A stretch of DNA of 64,000 nucleotides from Erysipelotrichaceae bacterium OPF54 (GCA_022834735.1 BQKD01000001.1:473659-537658); one strand, 5' to 3'. Shown: positions 10,201-17,836, counted from the stretch's first letter. Program-made: numbers and translations. Notes: generated by a model from the letters alone, not told the origin.

Positions 10201-10742
10201 AGACAACTGTGGACAAAACGAAACTGGAAGCAGCCATCAAAGAAGCGGATGCACTGAAGGAATCCGACTATACAGCCGATTCCTGGAAGGCCTATGAGAA
10301 AGCTCTGGAATCCGCAAACAAAGTATTTGCAGATGACAAAGCGGATCAGGAAGCGGTAGACCAGGCAGTGAAAGCGCTCAATGATGCGAAATCAGCTCTG
10401 GAGAAACCAGAGACAACTGTGGACAAAACGAAACTGGAAGCAGCCATCAAAGAAGCGGATGCACTGAAGGAATCCGACTATACAGCCGATTCCTGGAAAG
10501 CCTATGCGGATGCTTTGAAAGCTGCCAAGGCCGTACTGGCGGATAAATCTGTCAGTCAGAAAGAAGTAAATCATGCATTGGAAGTACTGACACAAAAACG
10601 GGCAGCCTTGGTCAAGAAGACTGATTCTGGCAAAAAAACTGTTGCGAACAATACTGCAGCTGTAACAGGACTGAGCTTGTGGGCTAGTGCTGCCGGCGCA
10701 AGTCTGCTGGCCATCCTTGGCTTGAAAAAACGCAAAAAATAA
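4284..10742 (+). CDS. Giant secreted multidomain GH32 fructan hydrolase
   Basis: This 2152-residue extracellular glycosidase acts on fructans (inulin, levan or sucrose-type linkages). Layout by residue: signal peptide 1-29; acidic linker to about 115; LamG-like sandwich 120-265; FIVAR helix pair 268-335; second LamG-like domain 340-490; FIVAR 494-555; two more LamG-like domains 563-731 and 753-924; cadherin-like domain 929-1022; GH32 five-blade propeller 1031-1330 with its C-terminal sandwich to about 1505; Ig-like Big_2 1511-1590; a fifth LamG-like domain 1593-1759; five FIVAR modules 1765-2112; C-terminal anchor. The GH32 triad is complete: WANDPNG (nucleophile D1050), FRDPK (D1174) and TECPD (acid/base E1216). 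The tail has AAVTG, a hydrophobic stretch and KKRKK, resembling a sorting signal without LPXTG. Two cre-like sites precede it. Exo or endo action cannot be decided. Confidence 0.93.
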   Translation: MKKQKVLQVVAAGTISLSAVLGTNVPVYALEQSDVVDENEPVTEVPETDQNAENDLNDEAQTSDESENNIEEQNNNSSEAQAEEGQEMSDSENSPEKKVREITEPEASSDTEVTLENTGGNNLVSLGLGSAKYFTFSATVAFNDYETGQRAAALAFGDYRANVHELVGDWGTPVRIFNDANPFSADVEGVRGSSNPWLANNGISLAQPFTLSVSVKEGNKVSYSVNGKLAITTTLPNDYEGGDIGVMTFGSSATFSNITLTTYEEDLDYTSLQKLVATCNTYTADSFTEESWAKFGQALDSASAMIANQSASSQDEINAAYDALNSALAGLKEKPSSSEKGTWTVNEDGSVTGTDDCQNNYNIAPEVHTGDWTMSADVKYTKGLVNLFYATGDTPNENSYTVQVGDNTNVRLFNFTKADDATGTLSAPINDGKYHSVSITKKRKTVTVTIDGAQVIKHTFETIGSNFNSGRVGFGLWDGEVTYKNLTVTTPEKTAYDELQELIEKAESVKLSDYSEKSSKALTEALEAAKKMEESAADDINAAKDILAKAMDNLAYAVIDPNGFTNVGDTDMAIDGDAILLANSGGDHFAMLSSQETAANDFFYEADVQLLEGAPNENYAMSAGIVFGAESRKTPGAKWYCANIDTRRSSQTDFFRVFGAGSDIVGGGIINDVDINQPLHLAIDVKADGSFTYTFGNKGKEAHSVSGQIENWTGGFVGLLSFNTKAAFSNVSFVDRTVNNDGTKLDNSDEKWKTDLGDTTYKGGSWTTDKSGLISDATGKGDTFLLSKMTGTNFIYETDLSYESDSGAAGLLFRFSENADGKQGYAVNVDAGSHKAKFWRWQDNAALQLIDEKDVEPADTYHLKVIAIDGNMQYWVNGVLIANLGDHTLQKDDKGQSTVQAEGYYGLLNWNAKATFQNTNFTVLDDKNTPAVSDVTVGSHSGDVDKKAQFFPESATWIQYVKNNAETVYLKADKAEDTTVTFEKDGNTYQEGEDIPVSEGINWITMHVINGDAERTYSLDIHRFQKDNVYYNEPYRGQYHYSVKEGWANDPNGLVYYKGKYHMFYQFYDDTKWGPMHWMHAVSTDLIHWEEEPVALYPDVNGTMFSGCIVADETNQSRLFSTKEGGLIAFITVDGNGQRIKLAYSEDEGKTWKKVDQIAADWTNDPLQDAAFRDPKVFQWEGKWFMVVAGGPLRIYSSDNLVDWKCESTYKDLHTECPDLYPQEVDGQVKWILSRGGRYYKVGDLKQVNGKWTYVPDDYYKDKDGVMNFGPDSYAAMTYYVSSFGTSKNPTIPDLIELNWMNTWADGYCNQVADKVGQQFNGTFNLHLQLGLEKSGDHYVLTQTPIDGYQDLRDEGTTYSEKVGADNTLLDGFKGTSYEIVSTFKPEAGTKKVGFQVRVGNGEHTDIVYDVEAGKLTVDRSHSGISIAGNSGNVNSIDVEKNEDGTIDLHVFVDSSSVEVFAKGYTAAGAYQIFPNPTSRSAKVIVDGDPCQADITIYDLTSVWTKEKADKTISSPDATEQVLYTGKSRKLSAYVLPADSSQAIVWTSSDEKIATVKDGTVTAAAPGKAIITATAKEDPGVKLEFTFEVKDSTFNTNVNDWVMDGVWTQDENGLVNDNTGYNAYHISKDTFKGDWTLETDVTYEKGLINIFFATNSSPFTDCAYDVQLTNEGKLKLMRFAGAEEEPVTPSVKINDGQSHHYKIVKEGKTITVYVDGQENMRANIEPALTHTYETVDAHYNEGHVGVGVWDGKATFQNFNVAQKADVDKSALEAKIKEAEALKESDYTADSWKHLQETLKNAKAMLENEEATQDLVDAETDALDSAIGALKKPETTVDKTKLEAAIKEADALKESDYTADSWKAYEKALESANKVFADDKADQEAVDQAVKALNDAKSALKKPETTVDKTKLEAAIKEADALKESDYTADSWKAYEKALESANKVFADDKADQEAVDQAVKALNDAKSALKKPETTVDKTKLEAAIKEADALKESDYTADSWKAYEKALESANKVFADDKADQEAVDQAVKALNDAKSALEKPETTVDKTKLEAAIKEADALKESDYTADSWKAYADALKAAKAVLADKSVSQKEVNHALEVLTQKRAALVKKTDSGKKTVANNTAAVTGLSLWASAAGASLLAILGLKKRKK
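9777..10620 (+). repeat. In-gene tandem repeat, 210-bp period (FIVAR modules)
   Basis: Four units start at about 9777, 9987, 10197 and 10407, each beginning CCAGAGACAACTGTGGACAA. The first three are nearly identical over 210 bp (70 codons); the fourth matches for about 95 bp and then diverges. A more diverged module precedes them from 9577. Near identity at DNA level, including silent sites, points to recent unit duplication or homogenisation. Copy number may vary between strains and collapse in assemblies. Confidence 0.95.
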
Positions 10743-10743
10743 A

Positions 10744-10775
10744 AAAGTCTGAAAGCCCCCTCTCCTGGCTTTTGG
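10744..10775 (+). terminator. Weak hairpin after the GH32 gene
   Basis: AAAGCC and GGCTTT pair around a C-rich loop directly after the stop. The tail is only TTTT, so this may be a weak first terminator ahead of the stronger one at 10825. Confidence 0.4.
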
Positions 10776-10824
10776 ATAAATAGAAAAAGGAATGGATACT
10801 AGGAAATAATATTAATTTCTCTCC

Positions 10825-10865
10825 AAAAAACGCTCGACTTTCCTATGAAAGCGGGCGCTTTTTTT
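10825..10865. terminator. Bidirectional terminator between convergent units
   Basis: A hairpin with CGCTCGACTTTC on one arm and GAAAGCGGGCG on the other is flanked by A6 on the left and T7 on the right, so it can stop transcription from both sides. Its right edge touches the stop codon of the minus-strand solute-binding gene. Confidence 0.8.
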
Positions 10866-12138
10866 ATGGGTTCTTTTCATTGATTTTCTGTTCGAGCTCC
10901 ATGAGCGCGATATCAAGATCTTCATCCCCGTCGATCATGGCACGAATGCCTGTATCAAGCTTATTTTTGACCGATTCATCCAGATACGTTTCATTTTGTG
11001 CGGAGTAGTCCATGATGGCGTTGATCAGCGATACCGAAATACCTAATGAATCGTAATACTGGATAATTTCAGGATCGCTGGCCACGGTCCGGACCGGACT
11101 AATACCCAGACCGTAAAGCACCACGTCTTTCTGGCTTTCCTCTTCATAGCAGAATGCCTTGAGCAGATGCCAGGAAAGGTCCGTGTGACGAGTGTGATTT
11201 GACATGCCCATATATAAAGCGGAACCGTCATAATGGTAAGCGTATCCGGTTTTAGAAGGCATCGGGACGCAGAGCCAGTCAAAATCCGAATACCGTTTGA
11301 TACGCCATGGATAGGGGTTGTATGTAATAAATTCCGCATAGCTCATTGGCGCAAACGCCACTTTTCCCTCATCCAGATCGGCCTGCGAAGGAACGCTTTT
11401 TTCATAGAGAGCGTTTAGGTCGATGAGAGTCTGGATTGCCTTACGTACATCTGGCTGATTCAGATTGACCGAGCCGTCCGGATCGATCAGCTGGACGCCG
11501 TAGGCATTCAGGGCATCCTCCCAGTCAAAGCCGATCACACCAAACTGATCGATCGTATCGTTGCGGTCGCGATCCTTTGTGATCTGCCTGCAGATGGAGC
11601 AGAAGTCATCCATATTCCAGTTTTTGTCCGGGAGCGGGATCCCTTCCTGCTCAAGAAGCGATTCATTGACAAACATCATTCCCGGATTGTATTCAAACGG
11701 AAGCGCAAATTGTTCGAAATGATACCGGGCCTGTTCCAGGATCCCCGGATAATACGAACTCTCGTTAAATTCTTTGTCTGATGAAAGGAATGAATTCAGA
11801 TTCTTCAAAGCGCCAAGCTGTACATATTCATAAAAATCTGTGTCAAGAACAAGAAACACATCCGGACACTGACCGCTTATAATGTGATCTGCCATCCATT
11901 CCGGATAATCAGCGTGGCGGATCCCCGACTCATATTGCACATATACGCCAGGATGGTCTTTTTCGAACCGCCGGATGATCGAATCAATGTATTCATAGGT
12001 GCTCGTGGAAGGAACGTTCCAGCTTCCTCCCGTAAAAATTCCAAGCTTGAGAACAACCGGTCTTTGTACATACCAGACAGAAAATGCCAGCACAGCACAA
12101 AGCATTCCTGCTATCACGATCCGCTTCTTACTTTTCAT
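10864..12138 (-). CDS. Membrane-anchored extracellular solute-binding protein, family 1
   Basis: This 424-residue protein resembles sugar-ABC solute-binding proteins (SBP family 1): GIFTGGSWNVP, then a YEYIDSIIRRFEKDHPGVYVQYE motif split across residues 30-70, and PDVFLVLDTDF around residue 90. An N-terminal basic patch and one hydrophobic helix (residues 8-24) have no lipobox cysteine, so it is probably a signal anchor rather than a lipoprotein. The ATG at 12138 overlaps the end of the response-regulator gene by 11 bases, which shows translational coupling. No permease or ATPase genes accompany it. Together with the kinase, regulator and second binding protein, this suggests a sensory or accessory role rather than import. 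Ligand unknown; an oligosaccharide is plausible. Confidence 0.8.
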   Translation of the reverse strand: MKSKKRIVIAGMLCAVLAFSVWYVQRPVVLKLGIFTGGSWNVPSTSTYEYIDSIIRRFEKDHPGVYVQYESGIRHADYPEWMADHIISGQCPDVFLVLDTDFYEYVQLGALKNLNSFLSSDKEFNESSYYPGILEQARYHFEQFALPFEYNPGMMFVNESLLEQEGIPLPDKNWNMDDFCSICRQITKDRDRNDTIDQFGVIGFDWEDALNAYGVQLIDPDGSVNLNQPDVRKAIQTLIDLNALYEKSVPSQADLDEGKVAFAPMSYAEFITYNPYPWRIKRYSDFDWLCVPMPSKTGYAYHYDGSALYMGMSNHTRHTDLSWHLLKAFCYEEESQKDVVLYGLGISPVRTVASDPEIIQYYDSLGISVSLINAIMDYSAQNETYLDESVKNKLDTGIRAMIDGDEDLDIALMELEQKINEKNP

Positions 12139-12796
12139 GCCGTTTTCCTGCGTAGCCGTTTTCAACAGCCCATATCGCAACCTGCGTCCGGTCGCGAAGG
12201 CCAAGCTTGCTCAGTATGCGCGACAAATAATTGCGGACCGTACCTTCGGAAAGAAAAAGCTTTTCGGCAATTTCCTTATTGGAACAGCCTCGCCCGATCA
12301 GCCGCACGACTTCCCATTCCATTTCGGAAATCGAGTCGACAGAGCGCTCATCCACATCGATGATCGGTGTGCTGCGCACTTGCGAAAAAAGATCGACCAC
12401 CTTGCGCGCAATGCCCGGGTTGATCATCGCACCGCCCGAATAGACAGTTTCGATCGCATGGTGGAGCGTATCCATATCCCCGGCCTTGAGCAGATAACCG
12501 CTTGCTCCGTACTGCAGCGCAGAAAACACAAAATCGTCATCATCAAATGTTGTCAGGATGATGACCTTCGTATCCGGCCAGCGGGCTTTGACTTTTTTCG
12601 TGCAGAGCACTCCGTCCATGACTGGCATGCGGATGTCCATCAGGATCACATCCACCGCCTGCTTTTCAAGAAAGTCAAGCACCTCCGCCCCGTTTTCTAC
12701 TGTTCCTTTCACTTCCAGATCTTTTTCGCATGACAAGATGATCTCAAGCGAACTGCGGATCATTTCCTGGTCGTCGGCAATCAACAGTTTGATCAT
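12128..12796 (-). CDS. Response regulator, NarL/FixJ family
   Basis: This 222-residue two-component regulator has a receiver domain (1-120) with acidic D8/D9, phospho-acceptor D54 in VILMDIRMP, and K104 in GYLLKAGD. A LuxR-type helix-turn-helix follows (about 155-215), with SNKEIAEKLFLSEGTVRNYLS as recognition unit. The start overlaps the kinase stop (ATGA, 12793-12796) and its end overlaps the next binding-protein gene, so all are one minus-strand message. Targets are not visible. The convergent GH32 gene, the divergent sialic operon or its own operon are the nearest candidates. Confidence 0.93.
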   Translation of the reverse strand: MIKLLIADDQEMIRSSLEIILSCEKDLEVKGTVENGAEVLDFLEKQAVDVILMDIRMPVMDGVLCTKKVKARWPDTKVIILTTFDDDDFVFSALQYGASGYLLKAGDMDTLHHAIETVYSGGAMINPGIARKVVDLFSQVRSTPIIDVDERSVDSISEMEWEVVRLIGRGCSNKEIAEKLFLSEGTVRNYLSRILSKLGLRDRTQVAIWAVENGYAGKRHEK

Positions 12797-14097
12797 TCAA
12801 ATTCTCCTTTCTGCAATGGGATCCGTGCTTCGCACAAAAATCCATCGGTCCCCTCAAAATATAATGTGCCGTGGATCGTGCTGATCCGCTCTTTCATCTG
12901 CATGAGTCCGTAGCCCGGCTTCACTTTGGCGCACCCCGTTCCGTCATCCTTGACCCGCACGATCATTTTTCCTTCGCTGTCTGGATCCATAGCGATCCTG
13001 ATATCAATATGTTTCGCTCTGCCGTGCCGTATTGAATTTGTCACACACTCCTGGATCATTCGGAACAGAGCATCCTCCTTGGTCTTTTCAAAGTCTATTT
13101 CCGGCATCTGGTAGATCAGGGAAATATCCACATCAGAAAGCGAAACAAATTCCTCGATCATCTTCCGGATCGCGCCTTCCAGCCCTCTTTCTTCCAGCGC
13201 GCCAGGCCGCAGCTTCTGCAGTGAATTGCGCACATCCCCGATCCCTTCTGTCACGACATGACGGATGCGCTGCAGCTGGACCTTGACCGCCTCCGGCTTT
13301 TTATCGATCATCACAAGACACGCATCGATGCCTGCCGCTATCCCGGTCAATGCATGACCAAGCGTATCATGGATCTCTCTGGCAATCCGTTTCCGCTCGT
13401 TGTTTTCAGCGATCTGTTCGGTCAGCGCCGCGTAATTGCGCAGCTCCTGGTTGACCTGATTGACCATATCGAGCTCCTGGGCAATACTTTCCTTCTCCTC
13501 GTACTGATTGATCATGAAACAGGCGATAAAGCTAAGAAAGATCAGCAGGTTCGCCCCTTCGAGCAGGGAACGCGATAATGTCAGCGCCGAGCCAGCCATA
13601 GCCGGAAACACCGTAAAGTATTTCTGAAGATCCGTCAGCGGGATCAGCTGGCTCATGATAGAAAAGTTCGTCAGGAAATACAGAAGGATCGAAACAGCCA
13701 GGATCCCGTACACCTGAGAAGATCGCAGCTCTCTGGCATGATACAGACAGTCGCAGATCACTAGAAGGACGATCGACTGGCTTGCCATATCAAGGAGCAG
13801 GATGATCAGAAAAGCAATGCCCCATTCGATCAAAAGGCTGGAAAATCGAAAAGGCAGCCTTTTGCTCAGGATCATTGCCAGAAAGAGGCCGTACAGCCCC
13901 ATACAGCCTGACAGCACAAAAACCGGATTTTTCGGAACATGGGAAAGCTGCGACAGAAAGAAAAGACTTTTCTGCTGCGCTACGATGAATTTTGTTCCGA
14001 TCAGGAACACGCCGGTATACAGGAGCAGGATCGCGTAATTGATCAGCACCAGGCTCGTACGCATCCAGTGGATCGCACGATAATAAGAACGCATCAT
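12793..14097 (-). CDS. Sensor histidine kinase, HisKA_3 type
   Basis: The 434-residue membrane kinase has about six hydrophobic helices in residues 1-185, a short coiled segment, then the dimerisation box RIAREIHDTLGHALTG with the phosphorylated histidine near residue 240. The ATPase domain shows QECVTNSIRHG (N-box) and DDGTGCAK / GYGLMQMKERI (G-boxes). It lacks a recognisable extracellular ligand domain; the loops between helices are short. Sensing may therefore need the partner binding protein encoded just upstream. The ATG at 14097 overlaps the previous stop and has AAGGG nine bases upstream. A GTG at 14103 is in frame but too close to that site. Confidence 0.9.
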   Translation of the reverse strand: MMRSYYRAIHWMRTSLVLINYAILLLYTGVFLIGTKFIVAQQKSLFFLSQLSHVPKNPVFVLSGCMGLYGLFLAMILSKRLPFRFSSLLIEWGIAFLIILLLDMASQSIVLLVICDCLYHARELRSSQVYGILAVSILLYFLTNFSIMSQLIPLTDLQKYFTVFPAMAGSALTLSRSLLEGANLLIFLSFIACFMINQYEEKESIAQELDMVNQVNQELRNYAALTEQIAENNERKRIAREIHDTLGHALTGIAAGIDACLVMIDKKPEAVKVQLQRIRHVVTEGIGDVRNSLQKLRPGALEERGLEGAIRKMIEEFVSLSDVDISLIYQMPEIDFEKTKEDALFRMIQECVTNSIRHGRAKHIDIRIAMDPDSEGKMIVRVKDDGTGCAKVKPGYGLMQMKERISTIHGTLYFEGTDGFLCEARIPLQKGEFE

Positions 14098-15041
14098 TGC
14101 CACCCGCCCTTCGTATAACGGGAGATCGACTCTTCATCGACCAGTTCCACTCCGATCACGACATCTTTTTCCACAAGCTTCCCGTCAAGAAAAGCGTACA
14201 TCGAATTAACAGCTGTGCGTCCGATCGTATACGGAGACTGGGCAACTGTCGCTTCGATGCTCGGATCGTTTCCGATCAGCGATTTCATTTCCGGCGTGCC
14301 GTCCACACCGTAAATGTGCACATCCTCTCTTTTGAGCTGTTTCAATGCCGCTTTCGCTCCCATGGCACTTGGATCATTCAATGCCATGATGATCGAAATG
14401 TTCGGGGTTTCCTGTATCATCTGCTCGGTCTGGGGCATCGCGATCTCCAATTGGCCCAGACACTCTTTTTCGTTGACGATCGCAAACCGTTCATCGGCAT
14501 TGATCGTATCCAGGAATCCCTGGATCCTGTCGCTGGCAGACTGGACAGCAGAATGTTTGAGCAGGGCGATCGAGCCGCCCTCAAAATGTGTCATGATATG
14601 TTCTGCGCACTGCACGCCCGCGTCATAATTGTCGGAAACGATGGTCGACACGACAGAGGCGGAATTGCTGAGCGGCACATCGATCGCAATGACCGGAATG
14701 CCGGCAAGCTCTGCTTTGCGCAAAACCGGCTCGATCGCCTCGGAATCGACAGGATTGATAAATATTCCGTCAACATCCATGGAAATGAACTGTTCGATCT
14801 GTTCTGTCTGCTTTTCGAGATCAAGCAGAGGATCGCGGACAATGAGCTGATCGCCCCTTAATTCGATTTCCTTGCGCAGCTCGTTGTTGATAACTTCGTA
14901 AAACGGATTGTTCATGGTCATGTAGGTCACCCCGAATTTGCGGCAGGAAAAAAAGGATGGATCCGTGTAGATAAAATAGAGCGGCAGGACCATGATCAGT
15001 CCAATCACGATAAAGGAATAGGGAAATAGCCTCCTGTTCAT
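14094..15041 (-). CDS. Membrane-anchored periplasmic-binding-protein-like sugar sensor
   Basis: This 315-residue protein has one N-terminal membrane helix (about 7-25) and a type-I periplasmic binding fold of the RbsB/ChvE kind: GVTYMTMNNPFYEVINNELR, QFISMDVDGIFINPVDSEAI, then GIPVIAIDVPL, IVSDNYDAGVQCAEH, IIMALNDPSAMGAKAALK and VDGTPEMKSLI. It is the first gene of the operon and overlaps the kinase start by four bases. No lipobox is seen. In clostridial xylose sensing (XylFII with a LytS-type kinase) such a protein presents sugar to its kinase; the same arrangement is inferred here. The ATG at 15041 was chosen with AAAGG 11 bases upstream; a TTG at 15047 is also possible. Confidence 0.82.
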   Translation of the reverse strand: MNRRLFPYSFIVIGLIMVLPLYFIYTDPSFFSCRKFGVTYMTMNNPFYEVINNELRKEIELRGDQLIVRDPLLDLEKQTEQIEQFISMDVDGIFINPVDSEAIEPVLRKAELAGIPVIAIDVPLSNSASVVSTIVSDNYDAGVQCAEHIMTHFEGGSIALLKHSAVQSASDRIQGFLDTINADERFAIVNEKECLGQLEIAMPQTEQMIQETPNISIIMALNDPSAMGAKAALKQLKREDVHIYGVDGTPEMKSLIGNDPSIEATVAQSPYTIGRTAVNSMYAFLDGKLVEKDVVIGVELVDEESISRYTKGGWQ

Positions 15042-15350
15042 TTTCAAAACAACCTTTCTTCTTTCTTCCTATTATACCGTCAAAGACGGATTCTTTCCTT
15101 GTCGAGTGTGTACATTTTGCTGAAAATTGTAACAATGAAAGGTGTTTCAAAAGAAAGTAAATTCAGAAAGTTCTTTCATTTGCTGATTTTATGACATTTT
15201 AATTGGTCAGACCATTTTTATTTGAAAGTAAAATCTAAAATTACCATAACAATTGAAAGCGTTTTCTTTCTGTGTATACTAGAGAATGCAAGAGCGATAC
15301 AAAAGAAAGCAATCGATCAAATATCGCCAGGATAGGAGAAAAAGAATATT
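15042..15350. other. Divergent control region, sensing operon / nan operon
   Basis: This 309-base spacer holds the promoter and cre-like site for nanA at 15253-15280. The left part is AT-rich and should contain the minus-strand promoter of the sensing operon, but no single clear pair of boxes stands out there. Confidence 0.6.
15253..15280 (+). promoter_or_regulatory. Promoter of the nan operon with overlapping cre-like site
   Basis: A -35 box TTGAAA (15253-15258) and -10 box TATACT (15275-15280) are separated by 16 bp. TGAAAGCGTTTTCT (15254-15267) matches the cre consensus at every fixed position but the last and covers the -35 box, so CcpA binding there would repress. Transcription would start about 65 bases before the nanA ATG. 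Confidence 0.75.
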
Positions 15351-16271
15351 ATGAGAAATTTAGAAAAGTATGAAGGAGTTATTCCAGCGTTTTATGCATG
15401 CCTTGATGAAGAAGGAAACATCAATGAGCAGGCTGTTCAGGATCTGACAAAATATTTCATCAAAAAAGGTGTCAAGGGTGTTTATGTGAACGGATCAAGC
15501 GGAGAGTGCATCTATCTGACCGTACCGGAACGCAAAAAAGTGCTCGAGAATGTCATGAAAGCCAACGACGGATCGCTGACCGTCATCGCCCATGTGGCCT
15601 GCAATTCGACCGAAGAATCAAAAGAGCTTGCCCGCCACGCCGAATCGTTAGGTGTGGACGCGATCGCATCGATCCCGCCAATCTATTTCAAGCTTCCCGA
15701 CTACGCCATTGCCCAGTACTGGAACGATATTTCCGACGCCGCGCCCAATACGGATTTTGTGATCTACAACATTCCTCAGCTGGCCGGTGTCGCCCTGACA
15801 CCAGCGCTTTATGCAGAAATGAGAAAAAATCCGCGCGTCATCGGCGTGAAGAACTCCTCGATGCCCGTACAGGATATCCAGATCTTCTGCCAGGCCGGCA
15901 AGGACGACCATATCGTATTCAACGGACCGGATGAACAGTTCATTTCCGGACGTCTGATGGGAGCCGGCGGAGGGATCGGCGGCACATACGGCGTCATGCC
16001 CGAACTGTTCCTGAAAATGAACGAATGCCTGGCCGAAAAGGATCTGGAAACCGCAAGAGCCATCCAGTACGACGTGAACGAGATCATCTACAAAATGTGC
16101 TCTGCCCATGGAAATATGTACGCCGTCATCAAAGCGATCCTGAAGAAAAACGAAGGACTCGAGCTTGGAAGCGTGAAAGCGCCGCTCGCCCCGCTCGCGA
16201 AAGAGGATGAAAAGATCGTCGAGGAAGCGGCCGAAATGATCAATGCCGCCAAAGCAAAATATCTGAAATAG
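15351..16271 (+). CDS. nanA: N-acetylneuraminate lyase
   Basis: It cleaves sialic acid (Neu5Ac) to N-acetylmannosamine and pyruvate in the cytoplasm. The 306-residue barrel has VNGSSGE (the GSSGE carboxylate-binding turn), the catalytic tyrosine in VIYNIPQLAG (Y139) and the Schiff-base lysine in VIGVKNSS (K167), all standard for the DHDPS/NAL family. The NAL assignment over DapA rests on GVALTPALYAEM and on the neighbours: a sodium/solute symporter, NanQ and a ROK kinase. It is first in the operon, under a cre-overlapped promoter. nanE, needed for the next step after phosphorylation, is not in this window. Confidence 0.92.
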   Translation: MRNLEKYEGVIPAFYACLDEEGNINEQAVQDLTKYFIKKGVKGVYVNGSSGECIYLTVPERKKVLENVMKANDGSLTVIAHVACNSTEESKELARHAESLGVDAIASIPPIYFKLPDYAIAQYWNDISDAAPNTDFVIYNIPQLAGVALTPALYAEMRKNPRVIGVKNSSMPVQDIQIFCQAGKDDHIVFNGPDEQFISGRLMGAGGGIGGTYGVMPELFLKMNECLAEKDLETARAIQYDVNEIIYKMCSAHGNMYAVIKAILKKNEGLELGSVKAPLAPLAKEDEKIVEEAAEMINAAKAKYLK

Positions 16272-16296
16272 CACAAAATAATAAGAGGAGAATTGT

Positions 16297-17835
16297 ATGC
16301 AAGGTTTCACAGTCATCGACCTGATCATCCTGGTCGTCTATTTAGCTGCCGTTCTTGTTGCCGGTCTGTTCTTTGCCAAAAAGGAAATGAAAGGCAAGGA
16401 ATACTTCAAAGGCGACGGAACGATCCCGTGGTGGGTCACTTCGGTTTCGATCTTCGCCACCCTTTTGTCCCCGATCTCGTTTTTATCGCTGGCAGGAAAC
16501 TCTTATGCCGGAACATGGCTCATGTGGTTCGCTCAGCTCGGAATGCTCATCGCGATCCCGCTGACCATCCGCTTCTTCCTTCCTGTGTATGCCAAGCTGA
16601 ACATCGACACCGCCTATCATTATCTGGAACTGCGCTTTGGAAGCAAGGCGCTCCGGGTGCTCGGCGCCTTCATGTTCATCGTATATCAGGTCGGACGTAT
16701 GTCGATCATCATGTATCTGCCATGCATGGTGCTTGGCGCCCTCACCCATATCAATGTCAATCTGCTCATCATCATCATGGGCGTGATCGCGATCATCTAC
16801 TCGTATTCGGGCGGGCTCAAATCTGTCCTGTGGACCGACTTTATTCAGGGATCGGTCCTCATCATCGGCGTGACTTTAGGATGCATCTACCTGCTCAGCA
16901 GCATCGACGGCGGAATTGGCGCCGTGTTCAATTCCTTCTGGACCGAACATAAGTTCCTTGCGCCCGATCAGCCGCTCTTCGACGCGAACCTGTTGAGAGA
17001 TTCCGTATTCCTCATGATCTTCGGAGCCGGTCTCAACACGATGGGATCGTATGTATCGAGCCAGGATATCGTGCAGCGTTTCACGACAACGACCGATACG
17101 AAAAAACTGAATAAGATGATGAGGACAAACGGACTGCTCTCGATCTTCATGGCCACGATCTTTTATCTGATCGGAACCGGCCTGTACGTGTTCTATCAGC
17201 AGCATCCGCTTCCTCCAGCCGCAGCCCAGGATCAGATCTTCGCAAGCTGGATCGCATTCGAACTGCCGGTCGGCGTGACCGGACTGCTGCTGGCAGCCAT
17301 TTATGCCGCAGCCCAGTCCACCCTTTCTACCGGACTGAATTCTGTGGCTTCCAGCTGGACCCTTGACATTCAGTCCCGCATTTCGAAAAAGGAACTGAGC
17401 TTTGCGCAGCAGACAAAGATCGGTCAGTACGTTTCGCTGATCGTCGGCATCTTCTCTGTCGTGGTGGCGATCTTTCTGGCCAACGGCAGCGTGACATCCG
17501 CCTACGAATGGTTCAACGGATTCATGGGACTTGTGCTCGGGATCCTGGTCGGCATCTTCGTGCTCGGCGTCTTCTTCAAAAGAGCGAACACATTTGGCGC
17601 TTTCATGGGATTTGCCGCCTCGTCGATCATCATGATCCTTGTCAAATATCAGTTCACGGATGTGTCCATCTGGTCCTACTCGCTCATTTCGATCGCCGTA
17701 TCGATCGCAGTCGGCCTGCTGTGCAGCTGGCTGTACGAGAAGATCACCGGAAAGCATGTGGAACCGGCACAGTACACCACATTTGCCGACTTTAAAAAGA
17801 AAAACGAAGAAATCAACGCAAAGGAAGCCGTATAA
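16297..17835 (+). CDS. Sodium:solute symporter (SSS), probable sialic-acid transporter
   Basis: This 512-residue inner-membrane protein has about 13 hydrophobic helices. It shows SSS signatures: FFAKKEMKGKEYFKGDGTIP after helix 1, WWVTSVSIFATLLSPISFL, and YAAAQSTLSTGLNSVASS in the helix-8 sodium region. Position between nanA and nanQ makes Neu5Ac the likely cargo (SiaT/NanT-like role), which is context-based. Strong ribosome site AGAGGAG before the ATG. Confidence 0.85.
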   Translation: MQGFTVIDLIILVVYLAAVLVAGLFFAKKEMKGKEYFKGDGTIPWWVTSVSIFATLLSPISFLSLAGNSYAGTWLMWFAQLGMLIAIPLTIRFFLPVYAKLNIDTAYHYLELRFGSKALRVLGAFMFIVYQVGRMSIIMYLPCMVLGALTHINVNLLIIIMGVIAIIYSYSGGLKSVLWTDFIQGSVLIIGVTLGCIYLLSSIDGGIGAVFNSFWTEHKFLAPDQPLFDANLLRDSVFLMIFGAGLNTMGSYVSSQDIVQRFTTTTDTKKLNKMMRTNGLLSIFMATIFYLIGTGLYVFYQQHPLPPAAAQDQIFASWIAFELPVGVTGLLLAAIYAAAQSTLSTGLNSVASSWTLDIQSRISKKELSFAQQTKIGQYVSLIVGIFSVVVAIFLANGSVTSAYEWFNGFMGLVLGILVGIFVLGVFFKRANTFGAFMGFAASSIIMILVKYQFTDVSIWSYSLISIAVSIAVGLLCSWLYEKITGKHVEPAQYTTFADFKKKNEEINAKEAV

Positions 17836-17836
17836 T

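Noticed and set aside
9777-10620. Regular repeats as a possible CRISPR array
   Set aside because: The units are 210 bp, contiguous, without spacers, and encode FIVAR modules in frame.
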